Shown: positions 10,359-22,771 of the stretch, in pieces
Numbering within the stretch: position 1 is the stretch's first letter
Layout: each line of letters opens with the position of its first letter
NCBI RefSeq assembly: GCF_910592395.1
Contig: NC_088311.1
Span: 4,280,501 to 4,344,500, forward strand
Direction: 5' to 3'
Length of the DNA stretch: 64,000 nucleotides
Source of the DNA: Lineus longissimus
Lineage: Eukaryota > Nemertea > Pilidiophora > Heteronemertea > Lineidae
The notes under the pieces: generated by a model
Told to the model about the DNA's origin: nothing
Seen by the model: the letters and a program-made list of their open reading frames with translations, nothing else
The model's database searches: none
Position numbers and translations under genes: made by a program

Positions 10359-12805
10359 ATCCTGAAGTTTGGAAGACCCTGGATAATATGGTCTTTAGTG
10401 GTGAGGCATGCGGTGTAGAAGTACGCATGGACGTTTTCGAGAAGATCGGTGCATTCGGAAACCAGAAATGCGACCGTGAGTAGGCTTATGGTATAAGTTA
10501 CCCAGACCCCTCATGACCGCGTTGATAAAGGGAGACAATGCGCATGGGTTGGTCGGGGCAGAGATTGGGCGCTCGCTTTGTTTGACTTAAGTAATAGCAA
10601 ATAATCGTTGTAACATTTTGAAAAGACTTCGATTCACCACGCACGAGATAGAATAGCCACTTTGCTCCTGCATATAACTTGTGACTCTTCAACAAACACT
10701 AAAAACCGTCCAAGCTTGACTTGTGTTCAATGATGGGGGGGGGGGGGGGGGGGGGGTGATGGTAGGAAACATTTCACTCTGATTTAGCTTTCCTATAGAG
10801 GGAACAGTCAGAAACGGAGAGCTCAAATTATTATCTAAATATGCATAACGTTGTTTCCCGTGCGCAGATGGATGCAACCTGGGTGCCATTGAAGCCAGCC
10901 TTCAAGCAAGCTGGGACAAGAGTCAGCCCTTCTTTGATTTCCTCAACGACTGGCTCGAGAACTCGATCAGCCCATGGAGCCTCAAGAACCCAAGTTGCAC
11001 GTAAGAGATCATCTCAAAATTGATTAAGAGAGATGAATATTTTCATCTGAGGAAAAGGGTCAGCAATTTCCATGCCAAACTTTGTTGTTGTTTTTCACTC
11101 TTCTCGCATCATAAATGACATGAAAAGTTTAACCAAAGAAGGTATTCTTTTAAATTTCAAAAGGATACGTTGATCAAAGTTACCTTCAAGTAAAGCCCTG
11201 AATGATCTTCCTACTAGTTATCATGAAGACTAAGTATCTCCTAATTTCCTTCCCAATTGTTTTATATCTTGCTTTAGTTAGATATATACATGACTGTATG
11301 TGTACCACAAGCTTGTATTTTTTTAAGAAATGGAAACAACCGGCAATACTTTGAGCGTGCGTCTTAATCACCCGGAAGTTTATTGACCATAAGGTCTTTT
11401 TAAATCGAATTTTCAGCGAGATTGTTGAGCCCGCCATCATTGCCGTTAGAGACGCCGTTGTAAACTCTGGTAACTGCAAACCAAAAGCACTCGCCGTTTT
11501 CCTCGACGGCGGCTATGGCCTCTTCGAAAAGGACGATCTGGGTATTGAAAGTAGTGCTTACAGCCGCTGCAATAGTTTCAGGCATCACAGTGAATGTACG
11601 TAAAATCATTTTCCTGTACCACATCATCGGTTTTGGGGCAGTGTAGCCATAAGATAACAAATCTGTGATTCGTGTGTCCTAGCAATCGCACTAAATGGAA
11701 ACCTACGCCGAATTCATTACCCGGCACTCGAATATCGGCGTCCGCGCAGTCGCGGTTTGCATCTATAATACAACAGTGGTGCGTCCGAATTAACAATACA
11801 AAACTCGAAAGCATGTCATGCCGGAGGTCGTTGGATGTTAGTCGCTACATTCTCTATTTTTCAACCAATTTCGAAAATAAAGTACATGCTCGCCATAACA
11901 AAGACTCTACAGGCGTTATGAAGTTGCAATTTTGCGTCAAATCGTGTGCAGCGTGTAAACCTACCCGTACTCAGCCAGGGAACTAATACGGAGCCATTAA
12001 AACATTTCATGAGAGAAAGAATCAGAAGAACTGGGCACTTTTTATGCAATACTTGTTTAAATTCGTTCCTTCTTTGCTACTGATGGTGATGTATTGCTCC
12101 CCATATAGCACCCCTATTTAAGGAAGCGATTCAAAGCAATGTCATACTAACCTTGTACCTTTTTAATTCTTTCTTCAGTTTTTAAGAGCCACTACAGACA
12201 GTGGCCAACAGGTAAGTATTGTTTCGACAAGTTAGATGTTCCCGGTCTTAGATTTATCCAGGTCTCTCGCTCTCAGAAATAAAGGTTTTTGAGCTTTTGA
12301 GAAACATTTTTAGGATTAACGGCCAACACAAATATGCACTCTGTTAGAGGCTTTTAATTTCATTGAAAAATCTTTGCGGGTGCGCATTTTTGTTGGCTGA
12401 AACCCCAGGTCAAAAACCTTTTTTCTGTGATTGTTGGCCTTCGGCCTGTTTGATACAGACACTCCAGCTAGGTAGACAGACCGTATAGGTATGATGTCTT
12501 ATCCAGCCTAGCCGAGGGTTCTCCTCATCTAAAGTCGCAAATGACTTTGATGTCCAGGTTTCTTAACTTGGTTGTACTTTATCAAAAAATGATGAACGGG
12601 AGTATTATAGTATACAAGTTGCATCGTAGCAGTTACGGGTGCTTATTTGGAGAGAACTGAATCGTTATACACATTCACATTTTTTGGTATTAACAGAAAA
12701 ATTATTACAAATGGCAATTTCCCCGTCTTTTTTTCAGACGCCCATGGCATTGCTCAGGTTATCATGAGCAACATGCTAGTAGTAGGAATAGAGAGAACAT
12801 CGTAA
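10359..12805 (+). CDS. Gene X: unrecognised protein, 3' exons only (5' end cut by duplication junction)
   Basis: Five plus-strand exons with good splice sites and matching phases end in a TAA: 10359-10475, 10868-11000, 11417-11595, 12179-12211, 12738-12805. They encode about 176 residues, starting in mid-protein (PEVWKTLDNMVF...) and ending NMLVVGIERTS. Six cysteines are spread along the piece (GEACG, QKCD, HGCN, PSCT, NCKP, SRCN), which would suit an extracellular domain, but no family is recognised. The first exon opens with an acceptor and no upstream coding exon is visible before 10154, where copy A ends. The missing 5' exons probably lay outside the duplicated unit, so this copy is likely truncated; a complete copy is predicted left of the window. 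A polyA signal lies at 13389-13394. Confidence 0.6.
10735..10756 (+). repeat. Poly-G tract (22 G)
   Basis: An uninterrupted run of 22 G lies in the first intron of the gene X fragment. It could form a G-quadruplex and is a likely site of length error. Confidence 0.9.
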
Positions 12806-13659
12806 CAGATCTCGATTTCCGACCTTGGTGTGAATCACTAATCAACTGAATAACATTCGTTCGGCTTAATAAAACGTGTCAGTCTTACTTTCTTTGTGCA
12901 AAAGACGTGGCAGTTTTAACAGCCATAATGGAATCCGGCCTTTGGAATCAAAATAAAGCCTATATCGGGAGATCTGCCTCTCGAAGAATGGCACCCGATG
13001 CGTATATAGGCGATTACCGGGGTATGCGAATGAACAGAGAGGAGGATGAGAGAGTGATTTCCAAGAAACTGATCTGTGCAGTAAGGAGACTGGGTACACG
13101 TGCCAATGCATGTACACGTATGTTCTGTAAGACCTGTAGAACTCGGTATCCTTTCAGTCACTTTGTGAACAACAACCCGGTCCACCTGGCTCTAGCCTAT
13201 TCTAAGTAGGCTTTTCAACACAGTTGAATAAGTTCCAATTGATTTTATGCAAATTGTATTGTTTTTCGTTCTTTCTGTATCTATATATGGAATACACTTG
13301 ACCTACTGGTATGATTGGTATATCAACGTATTTTCTTCACCTCCACTGATTTACTTTTGAAAGGTAGTTGGAAATATTGTACAATATAAATAAAATGAGC
13401 AGCAACATGTTTTGGTGATGAAATGTTTTATTAAATGATTGTAACATTATATAGCTAACAAAGATACCAATCTTAACTCACCCGGCCCCATTAATTTCTG
13501 ATGATATTTTTCAAGGCGAAATATGAAGAATGAATGAAATACTAATTTTCAAAATCTATACCTTTTGTTAAGTTGTATAGAGAATCCTTCGATCTGCTTG
13601 GATATTATCACCGTAATCTTACTTCCTCTGTATTTTTTCACTGGCGAATTAGTTTTTCT
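12806..13659. other. Convergent 3' ends of gene X and CUB/CCP receptor
   Basis: This 850-bp interval carries AATAAA signals for both strands (12869-12874 and 13389-13394 plus; 13427-13432 minus). The open frames of 83-100 codons here overlap each other on both strands and show no domain, so I treat them as UTR noise. Confidence 0.5.
13427..13432 (-). terminator. Polyadenylation signal AATAAA, CUB/CCP receptor copy B
   Basis: A minus-strand AATAAA lies about 230 nt past the stop codon of the receptor gene. The plus-strand gene X ends nearby with its own AATAAA at 13389-13394, so the two convergent 3' UTRs probably abut or overlap. Confidence 0.45.
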
Positions 13660-16600
13660 TTAATTATTGAAACTTGCTTGGTGTGCATCAATAGCCCGTT
13701 CATTATCCCCTGGGGTCACGTTGACCGAGTCCAGGTCATACAGTTGATTCTCGAAGGCACCACCATCATTCGTCAATCTCTCACTCGGAACTGCGTTACT
13801 GTAATTCAAAGCGCCGGTAAATGTAGAACTGAATTTACTGTTACAAACATTATAACACGCAAGAGAAAATGAGTATTTGTTTTTATTGCAAATTCTACAA
13901 TCAAAATCTCAGTTGTAACGTTTTCACTAACCAAGCTATAATCTGAGATGCCATACCAAGCCTAGGAGGTCCCGCGACGGTTAATGACCTTATACTTGAT
14001 ACTGTCATACTGGAGTATCCGGCCATTATTTTACTTGATTCTGAAGTCCTCACAATTCATCACTCGTACCAATATACTTACGATTTCCTAATGTACCAAA
14101 TGGCAACCACGACCAATACAATCACAAGTAACGCACAGCCAACGCCAATGCCAATGTATTCACCACTCTCTGCAAGGAAAATGCACATAACACACGGTAA
14201 ACTCAGCCGTAAATACTTAGATTTTATGAATAAATGGTCTTGTTGTTTATATTATTTTAGCCGTTGTTTATAGGTAGGTCTCAACTTGATGCCTATCTCA
14301 GGATGAGACTCTGGGTATAATATTTGAGCATCTACAGGATCATATATCTTAACCTGAATCGAGCAACACGTTTTCTAAGAATCATCCCTGCACTTATAAA
14401 AAATAAACCTTCCTTCTTAGTGCTGGAAGATACTGCAACTTTACTTGAAACCTTTGGCTGCGCAACACTTACTATCTTTTCCACCTTCAGTTTGCTTTGC
14501 ATTGGTACCATTCCCTTCTGAAAGAAAAGATGTAACCAGGCATGAACTACATTACAGTCATTAGATTATTCGACGAGTCATAAATATTACGGGAATGCAT
14601 CATCATTACCTGTGTTCAGTGTGGAATTTCCCGTGCTGACCGTCGAAATATCAGTGGTCGCTGCAGTCGACAGTTGCTTCGTCGTAGTAGCGCGTGGTTC
14701 CTTGGTCGTAAAGTTAAGAGTTGGAGTAACGCCCGCCGTAGTACTTTCATGGGAGTTGTCAGTTGTTGGCGTTCTTGTCGAAAAACGGCCACTCGTTACG
14801 GTTGCTGTGGAATTGGGTTCAACGGTGACAACTTTAATAGGTGAAGAAGTGGTTTCAGAAGCAGTGGTATTTAAAATCCACTCTGTAGAAGGTACAGATG
14901 TTGTGCCTTCCTTTATAGCTGCGCTGGTGGAAGTTGATTCCGGGGACGTTGTGGGTGAAGTGGGTGTTGTCGTTGTTGTTTGTGTTGCTATCGATGTTAC
15001 TGTTACTGTAGTCGTTGTCGTTGTCGTTACGGGTTTGACTGGCGGCGAAGTTGGTACTGAAAAAAAAGGTTGAAATCTTGCTTCATACTCACGTCTAACA
15101 TTCGTATCACACAGACGGGTTTAGCTTTACAATCCGTGCGAGTCTAATAAAGTGACAATATGGATTATTTGGTAAATTTGACCAGTACTGTTTTAGACAC
15201 ACGCTTCAGAAGCGGCTAGTTAGATTTTCTGTCATTTTACCTAAATCCCTGCCATACCATTTCAGGCCATTGCCTGCATCAAAACTCTATCGGCCTCCTC
15301 AGTATTCTCAATGAGACTGAGAGACCATAATTATTCGCAAGTAAAGTTTAAGTCCCTTAAACCTTAATGCAAAGCTGAATAAATACACGCCGGTCATCCT
15401 ACCTGGAGCAAAGAGGCAACCTTGTGTTACATTAACACTCCACTCCTTAGTTTCTGTGCAGCGTGCCTCCTTTTGTTTGACCGACCAATCTTCGTCGAAG
15501 AAGAAGCCAGGCCTGCACTCCACCGTTACGACGTTCCCATAGGCATGACCCACCCAATCTGCATCCGCGTTAGTGAGGTTGTCAAGAGTGGGGCAGCGAA
15601 CCCCTGCAGAAAATTAAAATAGTTTTGCATAATTCAGTGATCGTTGAAATTGCGATATGGTGATTGCTCCAACCGATTAGTGGTTCTGGTGTCATGTTTT
15701 GTGCACTATTTTTACGGGCACTGTATCAGCGTTTTGCATGTTATTCGATGAAAAAAATGTAGATGCACCCTTAAGTCTATTTCACAAAAAATGGACACTT
15801 ACTGGGGCAGCCAAAGATGACTACAGACCATTTACCAGTTGGCAAACAAACAGCTGTCTTGTCAACCGTCATTATGGCCTCGTGACCCTTGTCACACGTT
15901 ATGTTCGCTTGACCGCCAATCATCAGACTGTCATAAGTCACATTGACGCCATATACGTTTGGTATTGGACACGTGATAACTGCAAAGAAGACGTGATTAT
16001 TAGGAACGAATACCTGATAACTGAGAAAAAGAAGTGAACATCACAATTGAGCAAAATCGCCAACAGTAAGGCCTTGAATTAGCAGTTTAGTGTAACGGAG
16101 TCAAAGCGCAGTTCATTCAACGAAAAAAGGCATTTTAAAAATTGGTGGGGAGGCAAAACACCACTGATACTGATAGGCCTACCTCTTAATGCAGTTCATT
16201 CTACAAAAAGTTATAACATGGCATCGAAGCTCAGACTAAAATTGTTCATTAAATAGCAATAGCAATATTGTCCGCGATATACGAACTACGTTACACCTAT
16301 AGTTTTTGCCCCTACCTTCACAAAACAGCTCTGGTCCACTCCACGACCCAGTTTCCAAACACTCCCTCTTCCCATCCGTACTGTTGACCAATCGGTACCC
16401 ACTCTTGCAGGTGTACGTCACCACCGCTTGGTATTCGCGGTCGACATTTTGAATGTCACCGTTCAAGGGGGCTGTCAGAGCCGGACATCTCACCACTAAA
16501 ATGGTCAAAGAACATTTTTCCATCCGCAAAAGTGTATTGTTTCCACAATCTCAAAGGAGGATTGTGTTATACTGTAATTAAATGGCACAAATGTATTTTT

Positions 16601-19600
16601 TGAAGATTCAGCTTTCTCAAAAACCTATGTGTGATATTTTTCAAATTTGATGAAGCTCACCGTCACATGTGGGTAATCTTCCGCTCCAGATACCATCAGC
16701 CTGACAGGTGATGTTAACGGGCCCGTTCAAAGTGTAGCCCTTGTTACACTCGAAGGCAAGTACCGAGTTGGTAGTCGATCCATCCCCTATGACTTGGCCA
16801 AACGTGGGGTCACCAATCTCTTGGCAGCCTATGCTTTCACTAACTGAAAAAAGTGCGAATCGTGTAAGGCAATATTGACATAAAGCTCTTGCGAACATTC
16901 CCACCTCAAGATTGGAGCATTGTATTCAATATGCACAAAGAGTAACGGTCACGAAGGCCTCCTATTTCAGTCGTTAACGAAAGAGCATGTCGTTCTCGGA
17001 ATGTAAAAATTGTTGCTTACACTGGCACACTGGTGTCGTCCCATTCCAAGTGCCTTCCTTTTGACAAACCCGGACAGATTCGCCCACCAGGTAGAAATTT
17101 TCATCGCAAGTGAAGATAGCTTTACTCCCGATTGCCTCACTGTCAAATTTAACACTGCCATACTGCGGTCCGCCAAGCCTGGGACACTTGATTTCTGAAG
17201 AGAAAAATACATTCAATATTTGTATGCCAGCGAGAATGCATGAGAAAACTGTGTTGCATTGTGTCAAAGGCGCGATTGCGAGAACGCGCGCGTCCCGGAT
17301 TTGTAAGATTCAAGCTAAATCGCACTCCCAGTCGGTGAAAACCTACCCAGAGACTTAGAAATGCTTGTGATGTACTTGCGGCGAACTTGCGATGGTGATG
17401 CGATGATCCTGCGGCCGTTTTTGTAACTGAATATTCAACGGAATAATATTCCGCTAGCAGCAGTTTTGCCGATTACGATGTATTATGCTCAAAAACGCAG
17501 ATGCAGCTCCTTGTCGACTGGTGGTGATCAGAAATTGTATTGACCACACCTCATCGCAAGACCGTCGTAAGAAATCGGAATGATGGTCATGGCTTCCCTG
17601 CTTGTCTAATGGATGTCATTCCAGAGCAGAGCAAATCACGTTTTCTCCGACTTTTTCTCGCAGATCTGTAGGTAACTGGTACGTAGTAACCGAAAGTGGA
17701 AAAAGGTTATAGAAAACTTGTGCTCGTTGAGCAAGAACATGATTCATTTTCAAACCTCCAGTCATATAAATACACTATCTCCCGGCGTCGTCTTCTTTTC
17801 AAGATAATGCTCAGTGTAAGGAACCGACAAATATTGTCCAAAATGTGTGATGACGCCGGCATTCTGCACCCGATACTTACGAATACAGGTTGGCCTCGGT
17901 GCCTCGGTCACCTGGTGCCATTTCTTGTCACTTGCACAGGTCAAGGCCAACTCGTCCAGGTCATTACTGTACCTGTAGCCATCATTGCAGCGGAACTTGG
18001 CAATGTAGTTTTCGTTGTAGAGAGCTTGCGGGTTGGTGTGTGTTCCATATGTAGCGTTGGCGGGTAGGTCACTCTTCTTGCATCCCAAGACTGTAGTCAA
18101 CAGAATGATATCGGCGCTTATATATCGTTACCAAAGGCAATAGCGGATTTGTAATCCTCCTGGGAAGCCAATCATGCTCGTAAGAGCTTCGGATTGATCA
18201 AATAATATAAATATAGGTAAACTTTGGAATCTTGCTACAAGTATCCGTTGTTGTAATGAGACGCAATGTCTCATAAAATCTTTTTTAAACATTGTTTTCG
18301 TTTGTACATGATCGTCCTTGTCGGTGCTTGAGAAACACGAAGATAAATACATCTGTGTGACCCCTACAATACTATTGTCAAGTTGAGACTTGGACATGGG
18401 AACAACAAAGAAATGACGAATTGTGTATTATGTCATAGTGTTCCCCATCATTGTTCCCCATCAGATTGAAGCCTTGTGTGCCTCCTAGGCACAGAAAGGA
18501 TTGAGTAAGAATTACACAGTGGAGGAACATATAAACGCATCAGAAATTCGCAGGGTGTCCTAGATGATTGGAACAGATATAAGTATTGCTTGTATAACAC
18601 GACTGCGTGTATTGTAAAAATGTTCATGTTCAACTCACCAGTAAACTGAATCCTGAATCCAAGTCCCTCTTTCCGGGACCAGAAAACGACGTTGCTGTTT
18701 CCCAGTGTGTCCATCACCATATTGAATATATCCTTCTCACAGAATTTTTTTGAGTTTTCACCTGCATATTCTGTTAAATTTGAAATTGTGAGGTACGCAT
18801 TTCTGCAGCTGGTTCCAAGGTTGAATGAATACACCTACAGGAGATAAAATGCAATCCTAAAAAATACTATTCCGAGAAGAAACTGCCTGCACTTCCCGCG
18901 ATATTTGCCAGCGCTCTTCTACAGTATGTGATCATGGTGATATAAAATGTTAGTAACTCTTCCTGTGCGCAACTGTTAGCTAGCATTGATTTCCAAGATG
19001 ACCGCTGGAAGGCCAGGTCACTTGGCAAAAAGGAAAAATAGAGAGGTACATATATCATTGACTCAACTTTCAATAGTCCCAGCTGTTACGAAACATGCTC
19101 CGCCAAAGGACAACAGTTCAGCAGACGACTCAGATGCCACGCGGCAGGGATAACCTCGGCTCACCATTCAGCTGAGTAGCTGAAAGAACATATATTTGTT
19201 GTTTTGTGTATCTATCGACAGCATAATTACCTTGAACGAAATGTGCTGCCCTGGGGGGACGATGATTTGCCACTTGCAGTTGTTGTCAACGGGAGAGTAT
19301 AATGGGTAGTTCGGGCTGATGATGTCACTCTCTTCTACGTCTTCATATGTTCCATTACAAATTGGGATTCCTTGATGAATATAGAATTGTTTGGCGATAA
19401 GTGTCGACGACAATGGAGGGGTGAGGGACCGTTTTGCGAGGGAATTATTTAACTTATGGCGTATATTGAGGAACATTCCGGTGATTTTGTGTGCTCGTCT
19501 CCATGGCCGTTTAAGTAATGCCAAAGCTCCTGCGGTCAAGATCGGAAAAGTGAAAATGCAGTTGCACAACATTTATAATTTGTGTTGCTTTCCAACACAA

Positions 19601-22205
19601 CAGTTGCAAAAACATAATGTGCTGCTTCCAAACACGCGGCCAGCCACCGTTCGAGGCCTCCGCGGGAAGGCCCTCCAGTCAATGCTGGGTCGGACGTGGT
19701 GTCCTCGAAGAAAATGCATGTACAGTGGAACCCCGGTCGGCGACCACCCCGCTATGACGACCAATCGCCGGTCCCGGTTTGCTCTCTAGTTACCATAACA
19801 AGGCCCCCGGCTCAAAATGAAGAAACATCATCAGCCCCAAAAAAATTGGCTTTGAAAATTTTTCAGAATTAATTTTGGCGGGAAAACTTAATCATGCAAT
19901 TTGTCCCCGGATTTTCAACTTCACTTACACGACCACCCCGGTGACGCGACCATTCAACATAGGTCCCATGAGTGGTCGTGTTACCGAGGTTCCACTGTTC
20001 AAATGTAAGGACGTAGAAATAAGATTTACATGTACATACCTTCTATAAGGAACTCAAATCCTTTACCATTTCCGTTCGTACCATCGAAGGCGATGCATAC
20101 CTCCAAACCTGCACTAAACACTGTGTCTTGCTTTGGTTGATAAAACCATGAGTATCGTTTTAATTCCAAACCTTTGCAATCAATGCCATTGGCAGCCCCT
20201 TCGGCGATTGTGACGCTATCTCTTTCAGTTAAGGACAACGTTTTCAGAGCGACCCGAGGACGAAGACCAGTACCGAACTTGAAGCTTTTCGCCACCTTGC
20301 TGCCAGGTGGATACACGGACGGGTAGTTTGGTGATGTGAATGTCTCACCCGCTGAAATTACGAATAAAAAATATAAATCAACCACGTCATTTGCAATAAA
20401 GGAGGTCCTTCTGAAGGCAATGTTCGTATTTTATCACACATTTTTCATGTAAAATAAGAAATAAACATGCCATAAATTAGCCATGAATATAAATATAAAC
20501 ATGAAATGAGTACAGCTATGTTATCACAGCAGCCAGTGCAAAAAATCCGGCAAGTAAATTCTATCTATATCATTATCTACGCTACAGCATTGCTTAAAGC
20601 GGATGATAGCCCTGTTTTCTTAAACTACAATGTCAAACAAAAATGTGCAAAACGAATAGAACGGGGACGTGTTTGGAGAAGGAGGACGCTTTTGCACAAA
20701 GTCTTCAACATATTAAGATGGGGAGGGTCCACCTGACCTTGAAATAAAATTTGCAAATTGCACTGAACATCATCACTTTCTGCGCTGCGAATCCATGCGA
20801 TTTTGAGATTTGCGATGTCACTGATCAACATCTGAAATGTCCCTCTACGAGATCAAATTTAATTGTGATTAAAATCTAGCACCAGTGCACTCATCGTATT
20901 ATCAAGTATGTATCCATACTTGGTGTTATCAAATGTCAACACGCCAGATCAATGGCAGGTTATCATCACTTTAACACCTTTGGTCATTAGCCCATTAAAA
21001 TTCAACTGACAAGTGTCTTGTGTATACATTAATCCAGTGATAAACATATGCACTGACCGCGAATCGATACTAAGAAGTATCAAACGACATGGTAGTAGTA
21101 GTAGTAGTAGTAGTAATTTTATTGCTCAATCTAACAAGATAGACAGTGCACAGTAGAACACACAATGATACACAAATTAACGTTACATGAATGTACAAGA
21201 CGGAGACCGGTGAAATTGTTCGGAAGCTCTTGGAGTGAACAGAACGTTGGAGTAGATAGAACGTTCTATTTACTCCAAGGGAAGCCATACAATAATTTAC
21301 AATAATATTGTTAAATACTATCTAGTACCAGTAGGCCTAGTCAGAAAGAATCGATCTATCCTGTGACTAACTAGAATACCGGGTAGAATTTTTGAGAACT
21401 AGAATTATTAGGTAGGATTCTTGAGTGCTCTTTTATTGAGACAGGCTATGATAAAATTGATAACAGATTTACCAATTTCTGAGTCCCCGTGATTGTATGA
21501 CATAAGAAAGGAGAATTCAAACGTTCTCTCAGTGACAATACTTCCATTTAGATGGGGAGTTTTCAAAAGCCTGTGGATCGTTTGTGTGTGTCTAAATATA
21601 CGGGGTGGCGGAAGATCTATAGGACTGATACAAAGTCACTTTGATAAGAAGATGGATTTTATCTTATGTTTATGATACACTGTAGTAGTAGGGCTTTCAT
21701 CATCAGAGGCCTACTACTATAAAACAGACTACAATTTTAATTTTTGTTATACATGTAGGAGGTGAATAAAAGAGCTTGGAAAGTCCGACTCCCTGTGTTA
21801 AGATGTCTTAATCGGTTCAAATGTTGAACGTCAATCTCGGTAAAGGTCCATTCTACTAATCCCCGATATGCAAGAAATTCGAACACTTTCTATTTCTATG
21901 TACATTAGAAACATATTCAATTTATAAAATGGATTTTTTTCGGACGTTTTTTCATGCTCACTGTCTTCACATGAACGGGTTTTTGGGACAGTGGTGAGTT
22001 AACGAAAGGGATTAGAGGCATTTGTCAACCAGAGTGATTTGGAACGAAAATGCTCTGAAAATCATATTCTCTCATGATCTATAGTAATATTTGATTTTAC
22101 AGTCTGTCATAGGTAGCCCCCGATGCCTTAGCCTGAGTACTTACCCACGTAACCACTGGTGACTAACACAACCAGGGCAAACGACAGAGCGCGAAGGGCC
22201 ACCAT
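13660..22205 (-). CDS. CUB-CUB-CCPx6-mucin-stalk type I membrane receptor, copy B (complete)
   Basis: Fourteen exons join to exactly 2553 nt (850 aa): 22145-22205, 20040-20351, 19231-19370, 18639-18834, 17881-18090, 17021-17194, 16661-16843, 16316-16495, 15803-15979, 15403-15603, 14610-15056, 14473-14517, 14082-14169, 13660-13798. All junctions have GT-AG and matching phase. The order is signal peptide (1-19, MVALRALSFALVV...), CUB1 (about 22-124), CUB2 (125-236), six CCP modules of about 60 residues (237-611), a Thr/Ser/Pro stalk likely to be O-glycosylated (612-760), a hydrophobic segment IGIGVGCALLVIVLVVVAIW near 780-800, and a 46-residue tail with AFENQLYDLDSV. CUB and CCP domains usually bind proteins or glycans outside the cell, so a surface recognition receptor is inferred; the ligand is unknown. 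It starts only 567 bp downstream of the FN3 gene's stop. Confidence 0.93.
19723..19997. mobile_element. Inverted-repeat element (MITE-like), copy B partner
   Basis: Same terminal repeats as 5363-5813, but without the nested insertion. The empty site has a single CCGG at 19774-19777. Non-autonomous, no open frame of note. Confidence 0.6.
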
Positions 22206-22771
22206 GTCCGCTGTCTGCGGTAGCCGTGTAGAAAGATCCAGACTGTCCGAAGTGCTGATTAATTAATTCGATGATTGCGCATGCGTCTGAACATGACTCG
22301 GTGCTCCACTTCCATGGTGATCTCTTGGCTAATCTCAATTGGTCAAGTACCAGATATGATATATGTTGTGGCAGGCACAAAGTGGAAAAATAACTATGAA
22401 AATATCTGTTGTCTAATCCATAATGAAATTTTTTAATCCCATTTAGAACAAAATGTCAATAACAAGATGAACATGATGTCCACATTCTCCTATCGTTGAT
22501 GATAACGTGTAACTGATTATCTTAAACATACCTATGTAGAAACGGAACAAACACTTATATATCAACCGAAAAAAAACAATTGTTGAACATGCTTTTTTTA
22601 TTGTTTAGCACTAAAATGTCTGTAATAAATATTTTTACATGACACGGTAGGTTTCCAACATAGACCCACGTTAAGATGTTGGTATAGACAAACAAGTGGC
22701 TAGCCGCCCCGGAAAGTCCACAGACGAATACATGTACTTTCATTCTTGCTTGGCCAATTTGAGGGTAGTTG
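22206..22771 (-). promoter_or_regulatory. Short intergenic interval: FN3 3' UTR plus CUB/CCP receptor promoter
   Basis: Only 566 bp separate the FN3 gene's stop from the next gene's ATG (486 bp at 8022-8507 in copy A). The interval must hold the first gene's 3' UTR and any promoter of the second. No clear TATA box was found. Copy B has about 65 bp near 22480-22548 that copy A lacks. Confidence 0.35.
22597..22602 (-). terminator. Polyadenylation signal AATAAA, FN3 receptor copy B
   Basis: A minus-strand AATAAA lies about 170 nt beyond the stop codon at 22772. The equivalent site in copy A is 8333-8338. It separates the FN3 gene from the CUB/CCP gene that starts about 390 nt further on. Confidence 0.5.

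Noticed and set aside
12907-13209. 100-codon plus-strand frame after the gene X stop
   Set aside because: It lies in the 3' region, overlaps open frames in the opposite strand and has no domain.
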